A stretch of DNA of 64,000 bases from Spirogloea muscicola (taxonomy: Eukaryota > Streptophyta > Zygnematophyceae > Spirogloeales > Spirogloeaceae), in assembly GCA_009602725.1 (NCBI GenBank), contig WELB01000042.1, forward strand, positions 623,254 to 687,253, written 5' to 3'. Below, one piece after another: positions 47,366-59,500 of the stretch (the stretch's first letter is position 1; each line of letters opens with the position of its first letter). Under the pieces are notes generated by a model. The model was not told where the DNA came from and searched no databases. It worked only from the letters and a program-made list of their open reading frames with translations. The position numbers and the translations under genes were made by a program.

Positions 47366-48712
47366 AGCTTCTCAAATTGCGCTCAAAAATGTTTTGGTTG
47401 TGCTCACTGAAGGCTGCTGGCACCTGGCCGCGGAGCAGCTGGTCGGAGCTACGTGGGCTTGGTACTTGGCAGTCAGGCGACGGTCGCCTCTGTGTCTTTG
47501 ACAAGACGAGCGCTGGCCCAGCCTTGATGATACACTTTGTGAGCTTCAGTACATGATGCTGGACCCGTGATGAGAGCTGCTCGTCCCAAGGATTGTGCTG
47601 CTATTGCAATACCTGGCACTGTGTCCTCTTTGCAATGTCAAAGGATTGCTCACTGATCTTTTGCCAGCACATGGATCAGGTTTCATTCTCTTCTTGTCAT
47701 GTCTGTTCCACTTATCTCATGCCGGGGGGTTCCTTCAGAGCAGATCAATGAAGTCCTTAGAATATCCTCTGCACTAATGTCAGAGCCCTAGCTTGTGGCC
47801 AGGCTTACAGGTACTGTGAATATCATTGGCACCTTAGAAATTGGCATATACGGTGCGACAAATTACTATACTAGTGATGCTTGTCATCCCTAGGGAGGAC
47901 ATTGCCTTGTGGTGATGATAAGTCGGTCAGTTGTGGGCGCCCAGTAAGCCTGTTCTGGAAGCCGGCTTGTGGAACAGAATCCTGGCCCTGATGCACTTGC
48001 CTGAACGCCTCAATACAAAGGGCCGGTTGCCCGCCAAGTTCGAGTATCATGGTCGCCAGGTCACTACTGCTATGATACACCTCGTAGAGGGAACACTAAC
48101 CTGCTTTTGACTCGCTCCTGACTTGCTATTGGCTTGCTTACCCCCCCATTGCAACGAGCCATCAGCAAGCTCCAGTCTGCCATACCTCTTGGGAATGTTG
48201 AGCAGGGAACACTCTGAAATGCAAAGATCACATCTTGTTATGTAAGTTACTGTCTCTTTGCCAGGCAAATGAGGCTCCAGTCTGCTGTACTTCTTGGAAT
48301 GTTGAGAAGGCGACACTCTTCGTTCCAAAGATCACATCTTTTACGTAACTTCATGTCTCTTTGCCAGGCAGAGGAATGGGTCATGGCGATTACTTTACTC
48401 TGACCATGTCACAACGAGGGTGCAAGACACACTAACACCAGACTTGCGAAACTGATGAAATCCAATCTGGAAGATCTCAGTGGTGCCCATTTGCCCTCTA
48501 AGTACTGCCACGAGCTTCTCAACCCATTGCTGATTGTAACACATGCATCTTGTCCAGGATCTGGGGAAGAGAATCACAAGAGGGTGCATTCAATTTTTCC
48601 AGCAGTCCACTGCACCACTCAAGACAGACACTCTGCACACTTCACCGCTTCTCCTCAGCTATTCACATGAAGAGGAGCTCTACAGGAGATTGGACATGTT
48701 CATTTACATTCA
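47366..48712. other. Convergent intergenic region with a tandem duplication
   Basis: No gene was recognised between the NTT and REX4 3' ends. About 100 bp are duplicated head to tail at 48169-48370 (listed separately). Confidence 0.5.
48169..48370. repeat. Tandem duplication, period about 105 bp
   Basis: Copy 1 (48169-48267) and copy 2 (48274-48370) both start GCTCCAGTCTGC, share CTTGGGAATGTTGAG-like and AAAGATCACATCTT blocks, and end GTCTCTTTGCCAGGCA. They differ by substitutions and small indels. Confidence 0.8.
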
Positions 48713-50744
48713 CTAGTGTCTTTGCTGAAGAGTGCTGCGCCCTTGTGAAGCTTGCAAGTGTCGGCCTGCCTGTCCTTGTGCCAAGGGCAATCCAATGCAT
48801 CCGGAGGTGGTGCTCGGTGGCATGCGGAGGTTCTGTTCCCAGGCTGGTCGGTGATGGAGGTAAATATACAGTGCAGCTCTTGCGTCCTCGACCTGTCGCC
48901 ACCACGAGAGACCCTGGTGACGTCAGTGCCATTTCAGTAGCTCAACAGACCACAATGAAAGAAGCTAAAGTGACTTTGCCCAGTCCCCGTATCTTCACCA
49001 AAAGCATGAGATGGGGACTGCAACAGCAGAGGCATCATGATCACGGCTCAATTGTTCCGCGGGAGCCACATACGGGAGAATGCTGGCCTTGCTGTATTGT
49101 GGCTCCAAGGACCTCTGCCGCAAGGTGCCGGAGTGCCCGCGCCTGGCCCCGCTTCCTGCAGTATGGTGAGGGTATTAAGCATCAGTGTGCAATGTATAAG
49201 GCAGATGCTAATCTAAAACAAAGACGGGGATAAGATCCAGAGGCTTGTCAAGCGCACGCACAAAGGCCATCGACGAACAACGGCAAAGGAGATGACTGTG
49301 TCTGCTTTGCTAGGAAGTGATGAGGGCGGGGATGGAAAGAATGACCACCCGCGGAGAGGCTTGTATCGCTGCGTGTCGCGCGTGTCGCGCTTTGGGTGGC
49401 TCAAGAGAAGCGCCTGCGGCGTGCCGCAGCAGGAGCAACGGCCGCCAATACTTACTGCATTGCCATGGCCATACGGGCAAAAAGCCGGCGCTGGGGTCTA
49501 GTCCCGCACCTTGAGGTCATTGTGCAGCGCGTGCCCGACGAGGACGCGGCCCTTGAGGAGCCCGGCGACCTCTCTCTGAACCTCCCAAAAGTCCTTGGCC
49601 GCTAGATCCGCCACCACCGCCGCCGGCCTGGGCAATCAGAAAGACGGGCAGCATCGCTCGCCGCATACTCCTCATCTGCTCATGCAAATGCTCGCCAGAA
49701 AGCGCATGTGTCTGTGGAGGGGGGCCGACCGCCAACCAGAGTGCTTATTGAGGTGCCGCCATTGAACGCCGCTCACGGCCGTGCGGAGGTCCGTGACCAG
49801 CTCCAAAGGCCGCACGTGCTTGTCTAGTACAACATTGCCGTGGGCGTTCACCTGCGCTCCAATGGAGAGGGCGGGGGGCCAGTGAGCATCTGCCACTGGC
49901 GCTAAGATGTGGCGGCCACACGAAGCGGCTCTCCGACCAAGGCAGGCGCGAGCGCCCCACTAAGTGCATCCCGGCGCTTCACCAGGCGAGCCTAGCATAA
50001 GCCAACCACTTCCACTTGCTTAGTGCTGGCTGCCGAGGTTACCAGAAGCACTTAGGGTTAGGTCTGCTGGTCACAGGGTTTTGTGGGATTCGCATCAAGC
50101 TCTGAGAGTCGAGCATGTTGCAAGCAACCGCCCGGGCCTGTGCCGCCGACTTGGGGGGGAGGAGCACGAGGGCCTGCTCACGATAGCGACGCGGGCGAGC
50201 ATGGAGCGCTTGCCGTCGCGGCCGACGCCCACCATCTCGCAGTCCATCGCCAGCAGCTTGGTGACGCTGAGCACACACCCCAGCAGAGCGCACGCCAAGG
50301 CGTGAGCAACGTTCTGGACCTCACAGTGAGCGCTGAGTAAATGGCGATAGCTGACTTCATTGAGCACTTCTCCGGTTTTTGCACAAACTACTAGACGTGG
50401 ACGACAAGCATAAGTAACACTTGTGTCTTTTCATGATTGTCCAAAGAATAGTTCTGGAAACCCAACCCAATTTCATTAATCTCTTTCGAGGAGCAAAGCG
50501 TCGAGATATGCTGCCGCTGCACCGTTACAGAGCAGCCAGCCAGGGCTCTATACTCTAAACCCCAAACCCATAATCCCTAACCCATAAACCTCCAACCCTA
50601 ACCCACGCACCTGGCGTCCTGGCTGCGGGGCAGGAGCCGAGCCCCGCCCGGCGAGCTCGCTGCGGCGGCCGCGGCGCTCGCCTCCTCGAGCGACTCCAAG
50701 GCCGCCGCTGGCGGCGGCGGCAGAGTGGTTCTTAAGGCTCCCAT
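48713..50744 (-). CDS. REX4: REX4-type DEDDh 3'-5' RNA exonuclease
   Basis: Seven exons, 50744-50611, 50266-50182, 49851-49737, 49601-49510, 49413-49349, 49155-49074 and 48892-48713, total 753 bases and agree in every splice phase, giving 250 residues. REX4/REXO4 proteins are nucleolar exonucleases in rRNA processing. The N-terminus is short and Ala-rich. ExoI is [15 protein letters not shown] with the catalytic Asp and Glu. Then come [20 protein letters not shown], Exo[16 protein letters not shown], the family signature [17 protein letters not shown], and Exo[18 protein letters not shown] with the active-site His and Asp. All DEDDh residues are present. The tail after [11 protein letters not shown] is unlike other family members. 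The first intron contains telomere-like repeats beside the donor. Confidence 0.93.
50552..50607 (-). repeat. Degenerate telomere-like repeats in an intron
   Basis: The plus strand reads CTAAACCCCAAACCCATAAT, then CCCTAACCCATAAACC and CCAACCCTAACCC, that is imperfect CCCTAA/CCCTAAA units. They end about 5 bases from the first REX4 splice donor. Confidence 0.75.
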
Positions 50745-51022
50745 GCCCCGCCTCGGGTGCCCCCGCACGAGGGTCTGCACGAGGGGCAGCGGCGAAACCG
50801 GAGGCCGGCTCAGGCGGCGGTGGCGGCGGGGGGGGAGGCGGCGGCGGTGGCGGCGGCGGCGGCNNNNNNNNNNGGCTCCGGCGCCACCGCCGCCGCCGGC
50901 TCCTGCTGCTGGCCGTGGCGCCGCCCCGCCGGCCGTCGCATCAAATCAGCGGCGCCACCGTCTCACTTCCCGTGCTCCTCCACGCCGCAGTGATTGGCGG
51001 CGCGCACTCCGCGGCCGCCGCT

Positions 51023-51057
<35 letters not shown>

Positions 51058-51470
51058 GTCAGCGGCAAGCCTCAGCGACAAGCTGGTATTCGGGTCCCCA
51101 GACCCTCAACGGCAGGCACCGTCAGCTTCTCGCATTGGGAGGCGACGACGGGCCCCTTCGTCGAGACGTCGCTCCAATGACACCCTCCCAATGGAACGTG
51201 ACGGGAGAGCCCCTGCTGGCACCCCCGCCTTAGGTACAGTGGCCCCACTGCTTAATAGTGGCCCCATTGACTGGGATCGCCGTTCGGCGCGTCCCTTGTT
51301 CGGGGGCCGGCGGCCGCTGCCTGGACGCAGGACGCTAGATACGGCTGCAGATTTAGAAGTGGGGGCTGTGAGAAGCAGCCGGGTGCTCACAGATGGTGTT
51401 CATGATAAATAAGCGGAGCCACAGCTAGGCGAACTGGGCGATCTTAGTACCCCAGTGTCAGAAAGAAACA
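50745..51470. other. GC-rich region with GCC/GGC tracts and a 10-N gap
   Basis: GGC tracts surround the 10 Ns at 50864-50873, and a GCC tract of about 45 bases lies at 51011-51057. Long open frames here follow from composition (poly-Ala, poly-Gly, poly-Pro in three frames). It probably includes the REX4 promoter. Confidence 0.5.
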
Positions 51471-51690
51471 GCTTCTCCTATGATAAGGTGATGGCTGTGA
51501 GAGGCCAGCACACGGGAAAGTGGCTCTTCCATAGGGGGCGAGGGCTGTGAGAAGCCAGCCCGAAGAGGACCAAAGTGAATCAAAGGGAGATAGCTCTTTC
51601 AAATCAAGGCATTGGCTGTGAGAGAAGCAGCTCTCCCAAAAGGGGCGAGGGCTGTGAGAGGCCAACCCAAAAGGAATGGGCAAAGAGACA
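51470..51690 (+). repeat. Array of four hairpin-core units
   Basis: Consecutive units read GATGGCTGTGAGAGGCCAGC (51490), GAGGGCTGTGAGAAGCCAGC (51539), ATTGGCTGTGAGAGAAGCAG (51611) and GAGGGCTGTGAGAGGCCAAC (51648). Spacings are about 36-72 bases. Each is preceded by a CTCTTCCAT- or CTCTCCCAAA-like box. Confidence 0.85.
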
Positions 51691-51919
51691 AAGAGGGGAC
51701 GCGCGGTGCGCTTGACATGAAAGCGAGGCCTGGATGTCATGCATCTGCCTGAAAACACTACAAAGTTGGTCACTGTGTACAATGTACAGGCCTGCTCTGT
51801 GCAAAGGGGAGTAGAACTAGAAATTAAGTATGGTTATGTTGGCCTGATAACTAAGGCTGCTATAGTAACAATGACATTGTCTGATACATTGACTGCAAAG
51901 TCAACAATCTGCACTGATG

Positions 51920-54900
51920 TTAGCAGTCCAGAGTGTTGTCCAGCTCCCACTTGCTGAGTTGGGAGGAGTAACTCCGCCATTGCTGCATGCGCAGCTTTAC
52001 ATAGGACTCCACAAACTGGCCGCCAAGCCTCTGGACGGTTATGAAAAGCAAAGGTGTCAGTAGCTAGTTGACCTGCATTGTGATACTCTGAAGTATTATC
52101 ACGACAGCCCCTTCAATCGCAGCAACTCCACACTGAAATGCATGGAGCTGCAACACAAGCGAATCAGGAGCCTTTACACTGAGGGGTGGTGCAGCATGCA
52201 CATTGCACAATGACCAGGTCTACCCAAAAAGCCTGACGAAGGGGACTTACCCTTCTGAGCACTTCCGAGGAGCTCAGCTCGCGCAGGGCGTCAAGGAGGT
52301 TGTCAGGGAGGGTTTGAAGCTTCTGCATCAGCAAAAGGCCGTTTTGAGCACAAAATTTGTCCTTGACTTGCCAAAGCGTTGTCATCATTGACAACACAGA
52401 ACTTAGAGGAGTTTCTATGAAGGCATAAGGCGGTCTACCATCTCAGGATGGGGAACATGACCATTCCAGTCAGCGCGGGGACCTGGATCCGATTTCTGCT
52501 CAATACCTTCCAAGCCTGCAGCTGTCGAGCATCATCGACATAAGGTGGAAAGTAAATATGCTGCAACTGCTGAGCAACCGAGCTTCTCATTGAATATGTA
52601 ATTGACCGATAATGCACTGGTCTGAGGCTACAACACCAGAAGTTCTGAGGCTGCAGTGACAGGCATAAGGTCACATGTGCATTGCTCTATCAGAGTAGAC
52701 ACTTGCTGACCTAGAAGAGAAGCTTGGAGCAAATATGGGTTGACCGCACCATCGGCCAGTCTAAATTCAAAGCGGTCGGTGTCGGGTATACTGGTACATT
52801 GACAAAGAAATTCAGGCCAGACTTTGCAATCTTCGCTTGCAAGCTGATCACAGCTGTCCTTCTATGTGCAGGCATCCATTTCCTAGACAACCATTCAGCG
52901 ACGCTGTACAATATGCATAAATGTGAGGCAATCCCGTTAAGATGGTGTACCGGAGCATGTGTGTCCGGTTGTTGCCGGTGTACGAGATGGTACAAGGTGC
53001 CCAGGAGCTTCCAGAAGCTGTTGTAGCTCCACTTGTGCGCTTGTAGCTATTCACAGTCGGGTTGGTAAATGCGCACAGAGCCTGCACAGCTCGTGGCGGC
53101 ATAAGCAGCTGTGACTTGGCCAAGTCATGAGCGAAGCTCCTGCACCAGCAACACGTTTCGCCAATCTAGTGTGATTATGAGACACAAGAATCAGAAGGCG
53201 ACAGGCAGCAACACCTAAGACTGCTCATTCATGGAGCCCACAAGTGCAACAAGCCCAGTGCCTCCCTCATTACCTTGAGTAAGATGTCATGAGCAGGCAA
53301 GCCGAGTAGAAGCTCAAGAACGTCCTTACCTTGGCATTTGCTAGGACACCCCCAATGAAATTGTAGGCTAGAGAAGATAGACCCTGCAAACAGTGTAGAG
53401 AGTAGTCATTGCACCGATGCAACGTAAGCCCTGATGCATGCTATGATAAGAGATATTTCATACAAGCACTCACAGTCATCAAGCCAGTTTCAAGCTCCTG
53501 AATTGCAAATAAATCGGCACCAAAATGGTCGCCTGGACCTTACCAGTTCTCCGTGCTCATCTTCAAAAACATTAGTGCCCTTATCATCCCACAAAGAAAT
53601 ATGGCAATGGGCCCCGTTCCCAGTCCTGTTCTCGAAGGGTTTGGGCATGAATGTGGCCTTCAAGCCTAGCAGGAAAGCATGGATAAATGCCCGCAGACTG
53701 TTAAGTGCCATTGAAACTGCATATGCCACGATCAATCAACAGCTATTACAAGAACTTACTTGACATAGAGACCAATTCGCGTTCGAATGATCTACATACG
53801 AATGGAGTCATACAAAACAGCCCAGCTTCTGAGGTACTGCATGCTACGGCGGACAAGCTCAAGCAGATCGAGTGACTTGCAGGCACATTACCGTGCTTCT
53901 CGGCTACAGACTTCATCATGAATTTGAAGAACGTGTGTCGGTCGGCTGTAACCAGGCTGTTGTCGTACTCCCAATTAAACTCAAACTGACCATTGCCATC
54001 CTGCGCATCCAGGGAGTAGATATCTGGAGTTCTTGTAGGACTAAGTGCCAGCAGTCAAATAGCATGGGGACTAACTCTTGAACTCTATACAGTCGTGCGA
54101 ATTCAACTTATAGAAGTATGTCAAGCATATAGGAGTCAAGCATAGGCATAATTTTTCGCTGACATGAACCTGCACATGGTCAAAGCGACCAGGAGTCACA
54201 GCCGAATCGAGTAGTCACCTCGTGATCCATCTGATAAGGCTTCCAACCAAGCTCATTCATGTACTCACAGACCTCTGTTACAACTTCGTACTGCCTCATC
54301 AGCGCTGCCTACCACCCGAGTTGCGCGCAGATTGCATCAGCTGGCAAACAACCATCCTAAATTATCTTATTTCTGCAGCCACATGTATGCTACATGCAAT
54401 GGATCCTCAGCGGATGCCTTTAGTGTTCAGTACTGTGTTGGAGTGCTGCTGCTGCTGTCATGAGTTGGATGAATTCCAGCCCTGACTATCGTCCTCTGGT
54501 GGCCATGTTTGCACCTGATCGTAGCAAGGCTTCTCAGCGACATCCTTCGTGTCCGACACTTCATTCGCTCCGTCTAGCAAGAAAAACTCACATTCCACGC
54601 CAGTCTTCATTTCAAGTCCCATGTCCTTGAGAGCAGCCACCTGTTAGAGGATTAATGTTTTAGTTTAGCAGACTATGATCTGACAGACCACAGTATCTGA
54701 GATCATAGAACATGCAGTGGCCAACCAAGTGACTAATCAGGCTCCAACTGCAACTTCAACATCAGCATGCTGCGCGAGCTGGGCAGACACACTGCAGTGA
54801 TACCACTGGGCCGTATCAACAGGTTAAGAATCCGATCAACCAAGAAAAGGCAAGTTGGTATACACAGCATGTTAGTTAGCTAAGGCTCCAGGACACCCTC

Positions 54901-55748
54901 GTTGGCTGCACAATATAGTCTGGCAGCCTGCTGTGATGCTGTAGCCAGCTAGCCGACATCGTGTACTGTACGTTTCTGCAGCACACCTGTGCCTTGAGGA
55001 CGTTCCTGGGCGCCTGGTCGACCAGCTTGTTGTCCATGACAAGGTCGGCAGCCACCCAGGCGACCTCCTTCCTCCAGGGCAGCTGGAAGACGGCGTCCGC
55101 GTCGGGCATTGCAAACTGCAGCACAGCAGTATCAACTGCTTTGGTGATTGCCACAACACAAAGGATCACCAGCATCGCCTGGTCTGCATGCTCCAGGCCC
55201 CGCGAGCCACCTCCTTGTCTCCATTGATCTCCGAGCCCATGATATGCTGCTGTGCAAACTCCGTGGTACTATAGCTGTAAGACAGCTGTAGTCCATAGCA
55301 AAGTGACGCGACTTTGCTGAGGGTTCAGCCCCAGCTTCGGTGACTGATAACAAGCTGCATCAGGTCATCTCAAGCTCTGCTGGGCTGAAAACCTCGTCAC
55401 CAATGTCGCCGATGCTTCCATTTGCTGCTCACCATGTCGGGGTGCGCCGGCGTCATGTCGAGGTATGTGGCGAAGCCGGCGAAGCCAGCGCCGCCGCGCT
55501 GCACGCTGGCAATGGCCGGCGCCGGCACCAGCTTCGACCGCGGCACGCCGAAGAGGTCCGTGAAGCTGACCTGCGGAGCCGCCGGCGGCGGCGCCGTGAG
55601 TGACGCTCAGGCGGAGCGGCGGAGAGTGGCGGCCAGCGGCGGGCCATGGCGGCCGCCAGCACGGCAGTGGGCGGCGGCGGGGCCTCACCAGGAAGTATCG
55701 GACGCCCCGCTCCTCGGCGTACGCCGCCAGAGACGGCGGCGAGGCCAT
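51920..55748 (-). CDS. Glutamine synthetase of bacterial GlnT/type III-like class
   Basis: Exons with matching phase are 55748-55689, 55570-55433, 55115-54987, 54640-54515, 54308-54219, 54000-53892, 53665-53544, 53383-53330, 53081-52951 and 52790-52711. Then come one from 52521, one near 52333-52255, and 52030-51920. The family ligates ammonia or amines to glutamate using ATP. The N-terminal beta-grasp part reads [20 protein letters not shown]. Catalytic blocks include [66 protein letters not shown] and [17 protein letters not shown]. It ends [11 protein letters not shown], a 'WE--TLD' tail seen in bacterial GlnT-like enzymes rather than eukaryotic GSII. Without a targeting peptide from the ATG at 55748, it is probably cytosolic. 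The junction between about 52470 and 52333 is not solved. It may make glutamine or a gamma-glutamyl amide. Confidence 0.88.
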
Positions 55749-55793
55749 CGGCCTCTCGCTCAGAAGGCGAAGGAAAAGGCGGCGGCGGCAGCA

Positions 55794-55825
<32 letters not shown>

Positions 55826-56571
55826 TGGCTACGAGGAGCGTAGCCTTCTCTGGCAGGGGAGTCTGGATTTTGCACATCGACCTAGTTAGGGCGCACGCTC
55901 TCAGCCCGGAGCCCTAATCCCACATGGTGCGCACCGCAAGCGCCTTGGCGACCGTACTGCTGCGGAACTGCGGCCATAGAAAGTGGGTCAGTTACGGCTT
56001 GCTCGCGCTTTGGGCTGGCCTCTCCCAGCCACCAGTTAATCTGGCCGCGCTTGCTTCTTGCTCACGGCCCAGCAAGTAGCGCACAATGCTCCGCTCTGTG
56101 CTGTGCACGCTGCAAAGGCAAGATGGCAGCTTGGCAGTAGATGGCGCATACAGAGGAACGATGTGTAGGACTCCACGCTGGCAGCGTCCTCAAGACCTTC
56201 ACGCACTCGTGCCTTGTGGCCACTTGATTCACTGTGTGCTTTAGCACTTCCTTGAAGACCTTCGAAGTTCATTCCTTTTCCTGGGCTGGCCTCTCATAGC
56301 CATCGCCCTCTACTGGAAGCCTCATACTCTCTTACGCACTCAACGAGCTGTCCACTAAAGACGGTCTTGGCAACCTCTGCTCCACCAATTGAGAACAGGG
56401 GCGCCAGGTGCAAACATACTGGCTACAATATGTGGTGCAGCACGACCACTAACAACAAACGCCGGCCAGATTGCTCAATATGTGCCGCATGTTGGTCTCA
56501 GGATGTCGCCGTGGGCTTCCTCCCAAGACATGCACTGATCATGGAGGACTTGTGGGACTCCATCGAATCCG
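55749..56571 (-). repeat. Intergenic region with two hairpin-core units
   Basis: A GGC tract of about 35 bases (55795-55830) lies just upstream of the glutamine synthetase start. Hairpin-core units lie at 56010-56056 (GGGCTGGCCTCTCCCAGCC, then CCAGTTAATCTGGCCGCGC) and 56265-56318 (CATTCCTTTTCCTGGGCTGG, then TCATAGCCATCGCC). No gene was recognised. Confidence 0.75.
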
Positions 56572-59500
56572 TCACTTGTGGACCTCGGGCTCTGTCCCCA
56601 GCGTGACGTCGTCCCAGGTGTAGATGGAGACGCCCGGGCACACTGGGCTTGGTGTGTTGCCCAGCCGCACTACACGCCGCTTCAGACCCCGGCTCTCGGC
56701 GCCCGCCATCGCGCGGTCCACAGAGCCCTGGTCAGGTGGCGCGCCTGCCATTGCATTGGTCTGCTCGGATAGTGGCACGTCGGCCTGCACGCCATCTGCA
56801 CCGTGGAGGCCAAGCACACAGGATCAACATCCTCAATCAATTTGAGCATATGCATGGCATGCCATCGAGCTAATGTGGTAGTAGAACCCTGATCAATCGT
56901 TCAACCAAACAAATAGCACTTCAAAGCCATTATGATGAGGACTTACTGTAAAATGGAAATATTTTCTCAAGAATAACATCTAAGACTATGCACTCGTCTA
57001 TATTTCAGTGGTAAAAGCAGAATTTTCTATAACGAGCATTTCTGCGACAGCATGGCGCACCTGGGCGTGCATCCATATTCTCAAGAATGGTGAAGGCAAT
57101 CTGGATGCGGCCTGTGCGCGCCTCCTGCAGGTTTGCCACCAGCTCGTGCCGCTGCTGATCTCGGAAGCGGTTCAAGTTCACCTCGCAAATGCCAAGCTCG
57201 TCGGCAGCCGAATACTTGTCGTAATCCACCACACGAAGCCGTAAAACCGTCGGTTCGTTCCAATGGTATATGGGCACCCGGAAGTCCTCCATCCAACTTG
57301 GCGTCAGCGTGGATTTTTTTATCGACGTTTGAAACTTGACAACGTCCACTGAGCCCTTGACATATGGATCCGACGAGCCTGCCCAGGCCATTACAAGTCC
57401 AGCACATCTTGGCAGTGAGCACAGCATCCATACACTATCATGTGACTGGGTCTGGAACTAGATAGAAGGGTTTGATTGATGACTGGCCATCTCGAAAGAC
57501 CTCAAAGCAACCCGACTTGATGAAAGTTAGCTGATATACTTCCATTTACTCCTAACTTGATACCACAGTGGCTAGTTAGAGGCACGCAAAGACCAGGTAG
57601 AAAATAAGCCTCTTGTTGGTCAGAAGACTTGCTGCTCATAAAGCCCCACTTCAACTCCGCAAACACGGCACAAAGTTGAGGAGCTCACCTCGTCGATCAG
57701 CAGCCCTCAGATTGTCAGCCCGGAGAATCTCCAGCAGGAGGAATGCAACAGGATCACCACCTTGGACGCCCTTGAGCCCCGCCTTGGCCTTTGAATCTGG
57801 CATAAGCTCAGAAATCCCTAGGTCAAGCTTGTGAAGCATATAGAGCAAAACGTACACACGACTGTCACTACTTCCACTGAGCAACAAGCCACATGTCACT
57901 GTCGTTCTTTGTTGTCAAACACACAACAGATAATAATCTCAGGTGTCTCCTGACTAAACTTCTTTCCTCGGTCCTCCTGACAGAGTAGAAGCACTCTGCA
58001 ATCTGTATTAGCCCTGCTAGTGTAAGTATGGCTTCAATTGGAGCTATTGACATTGTTGCATGAGAAATGCATATGCCCAAGCCTGAAGGACTTACGCAGA
58101 GGAGCTGCAGGCATGCCGGGGCCCTGCTGGGGTGGAGAGCCAGGCACGGGGCCAACACCGGGGGGCGGCACGATGTCACCTAGAAGCGCCACAATGTCGT
58201 CTATCACCAACATATTTGGCTGCAGAGGTATTTGGCACACAAGTGGAATTAGTGACCTCCTCGTTCTATCATCACTGTTGGCCTCATACACAAGCCTTGT
58301 ACGAGCCTTGCACAAGCCTTACTCCTCAGTGTGTTGTTCAAAGTCATGGAGCTCGGAGGTATTGCAGCATTGTGAGAAGTTGTGAGGTGCAGCATTTTCA
58401 GATCTAAGCAAAAGCAAAAGCAGCCACGCAGGAGCATTAAGAACGCCTGAGTGCATAGGACTTGAGATAGCGAGATAGCGAGATAAGACATGGCTTACTG
58501 CCATAAGCGATGTTTTGAGGGCATTCTTGATAGTGGCGTCCTGCATGCACAAGCATCACACAATGCAGCCAGTCAAGCACTTCCCGCACAGCGTCAACAG
58601 CAAGAATCTGCTCAGTTGTACAAGCGATCATCGTGCGATTCTTCAAGAGCACATTTATCTCCTGTTAACAGGGGCCGACACGACTCTTGTCACATTCTAA
58701 TTTAGGGGCTGTGGCATTTCCGAGTACAATCCTGCTTGGACACCCTAGCAACAAGCTGAACTAGAGGGGTTTGCTTACCACAAAGCCCGCGACAAGCGGG
58801 AGGCCGGCAGCGTCGAAGCCGCCGCCTACCTTGCGGCCGAGGACCCGGCAGCCAAGTGAGACCTGTGGCTCAGTGATGAAGCTCACAGACACGCGGTCCA
58901 CGAATGGAAAGGTGTGCTGGAAGCGCACGCCAATTCTCACCTGCTACAGTAGCCATATACTGGCTCTTTCTTAGACGCACAGTGGCCAGGATGGCTTCAA
59001 GAGGCAAGCACTAGCAGACTGCTAAGTACTTAACTACACAGAGCTCATGCATTGTTGCTGATACCGATGGCTGACCAGATACCAGCTTCTGCAACTAGCA
59101 ACTGCCAGTGCTGGAGAGATTGCGGCAATCGCTCGTGTTGGCATGATGTTGCGCACCTTGCCAATGAGCTGAACGTCAGTGATGTACGCCGTCCAGGGGA
59201 TGAGGCCAAAGCCGGCCCATGACGAGTGGCCCACATTTGCAACCACCTCCATGAACATGTCCTTACCGCACACCACCTCCACATTCATCTCCATGGCCTG
59301 TTAGGAAGATCAAATACGGCCCTGCTGTGGGATTATGCAGTGAGGATGCCCTAGTGCAGATGGACGAGTTGCCGTTTATGTGGACACAACACCCACTTTG
59401 CAAACAAGCTCGTGCATGCCTGCCGTTTACCACTGAAGGCGTACCAGATGATCTCCATCTCTGGCCTCCTGGTACACACGAACGCCAGTAACTAGGGGCG

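Noticed and set aside
51011-51410. Poly-Ala, poly-Pro and poly-Gly frames at 51.0-51.4 kb as genes
   Set aside because: All three frames are open because of the GCC repeat. No splice chain or homology supports any of them.
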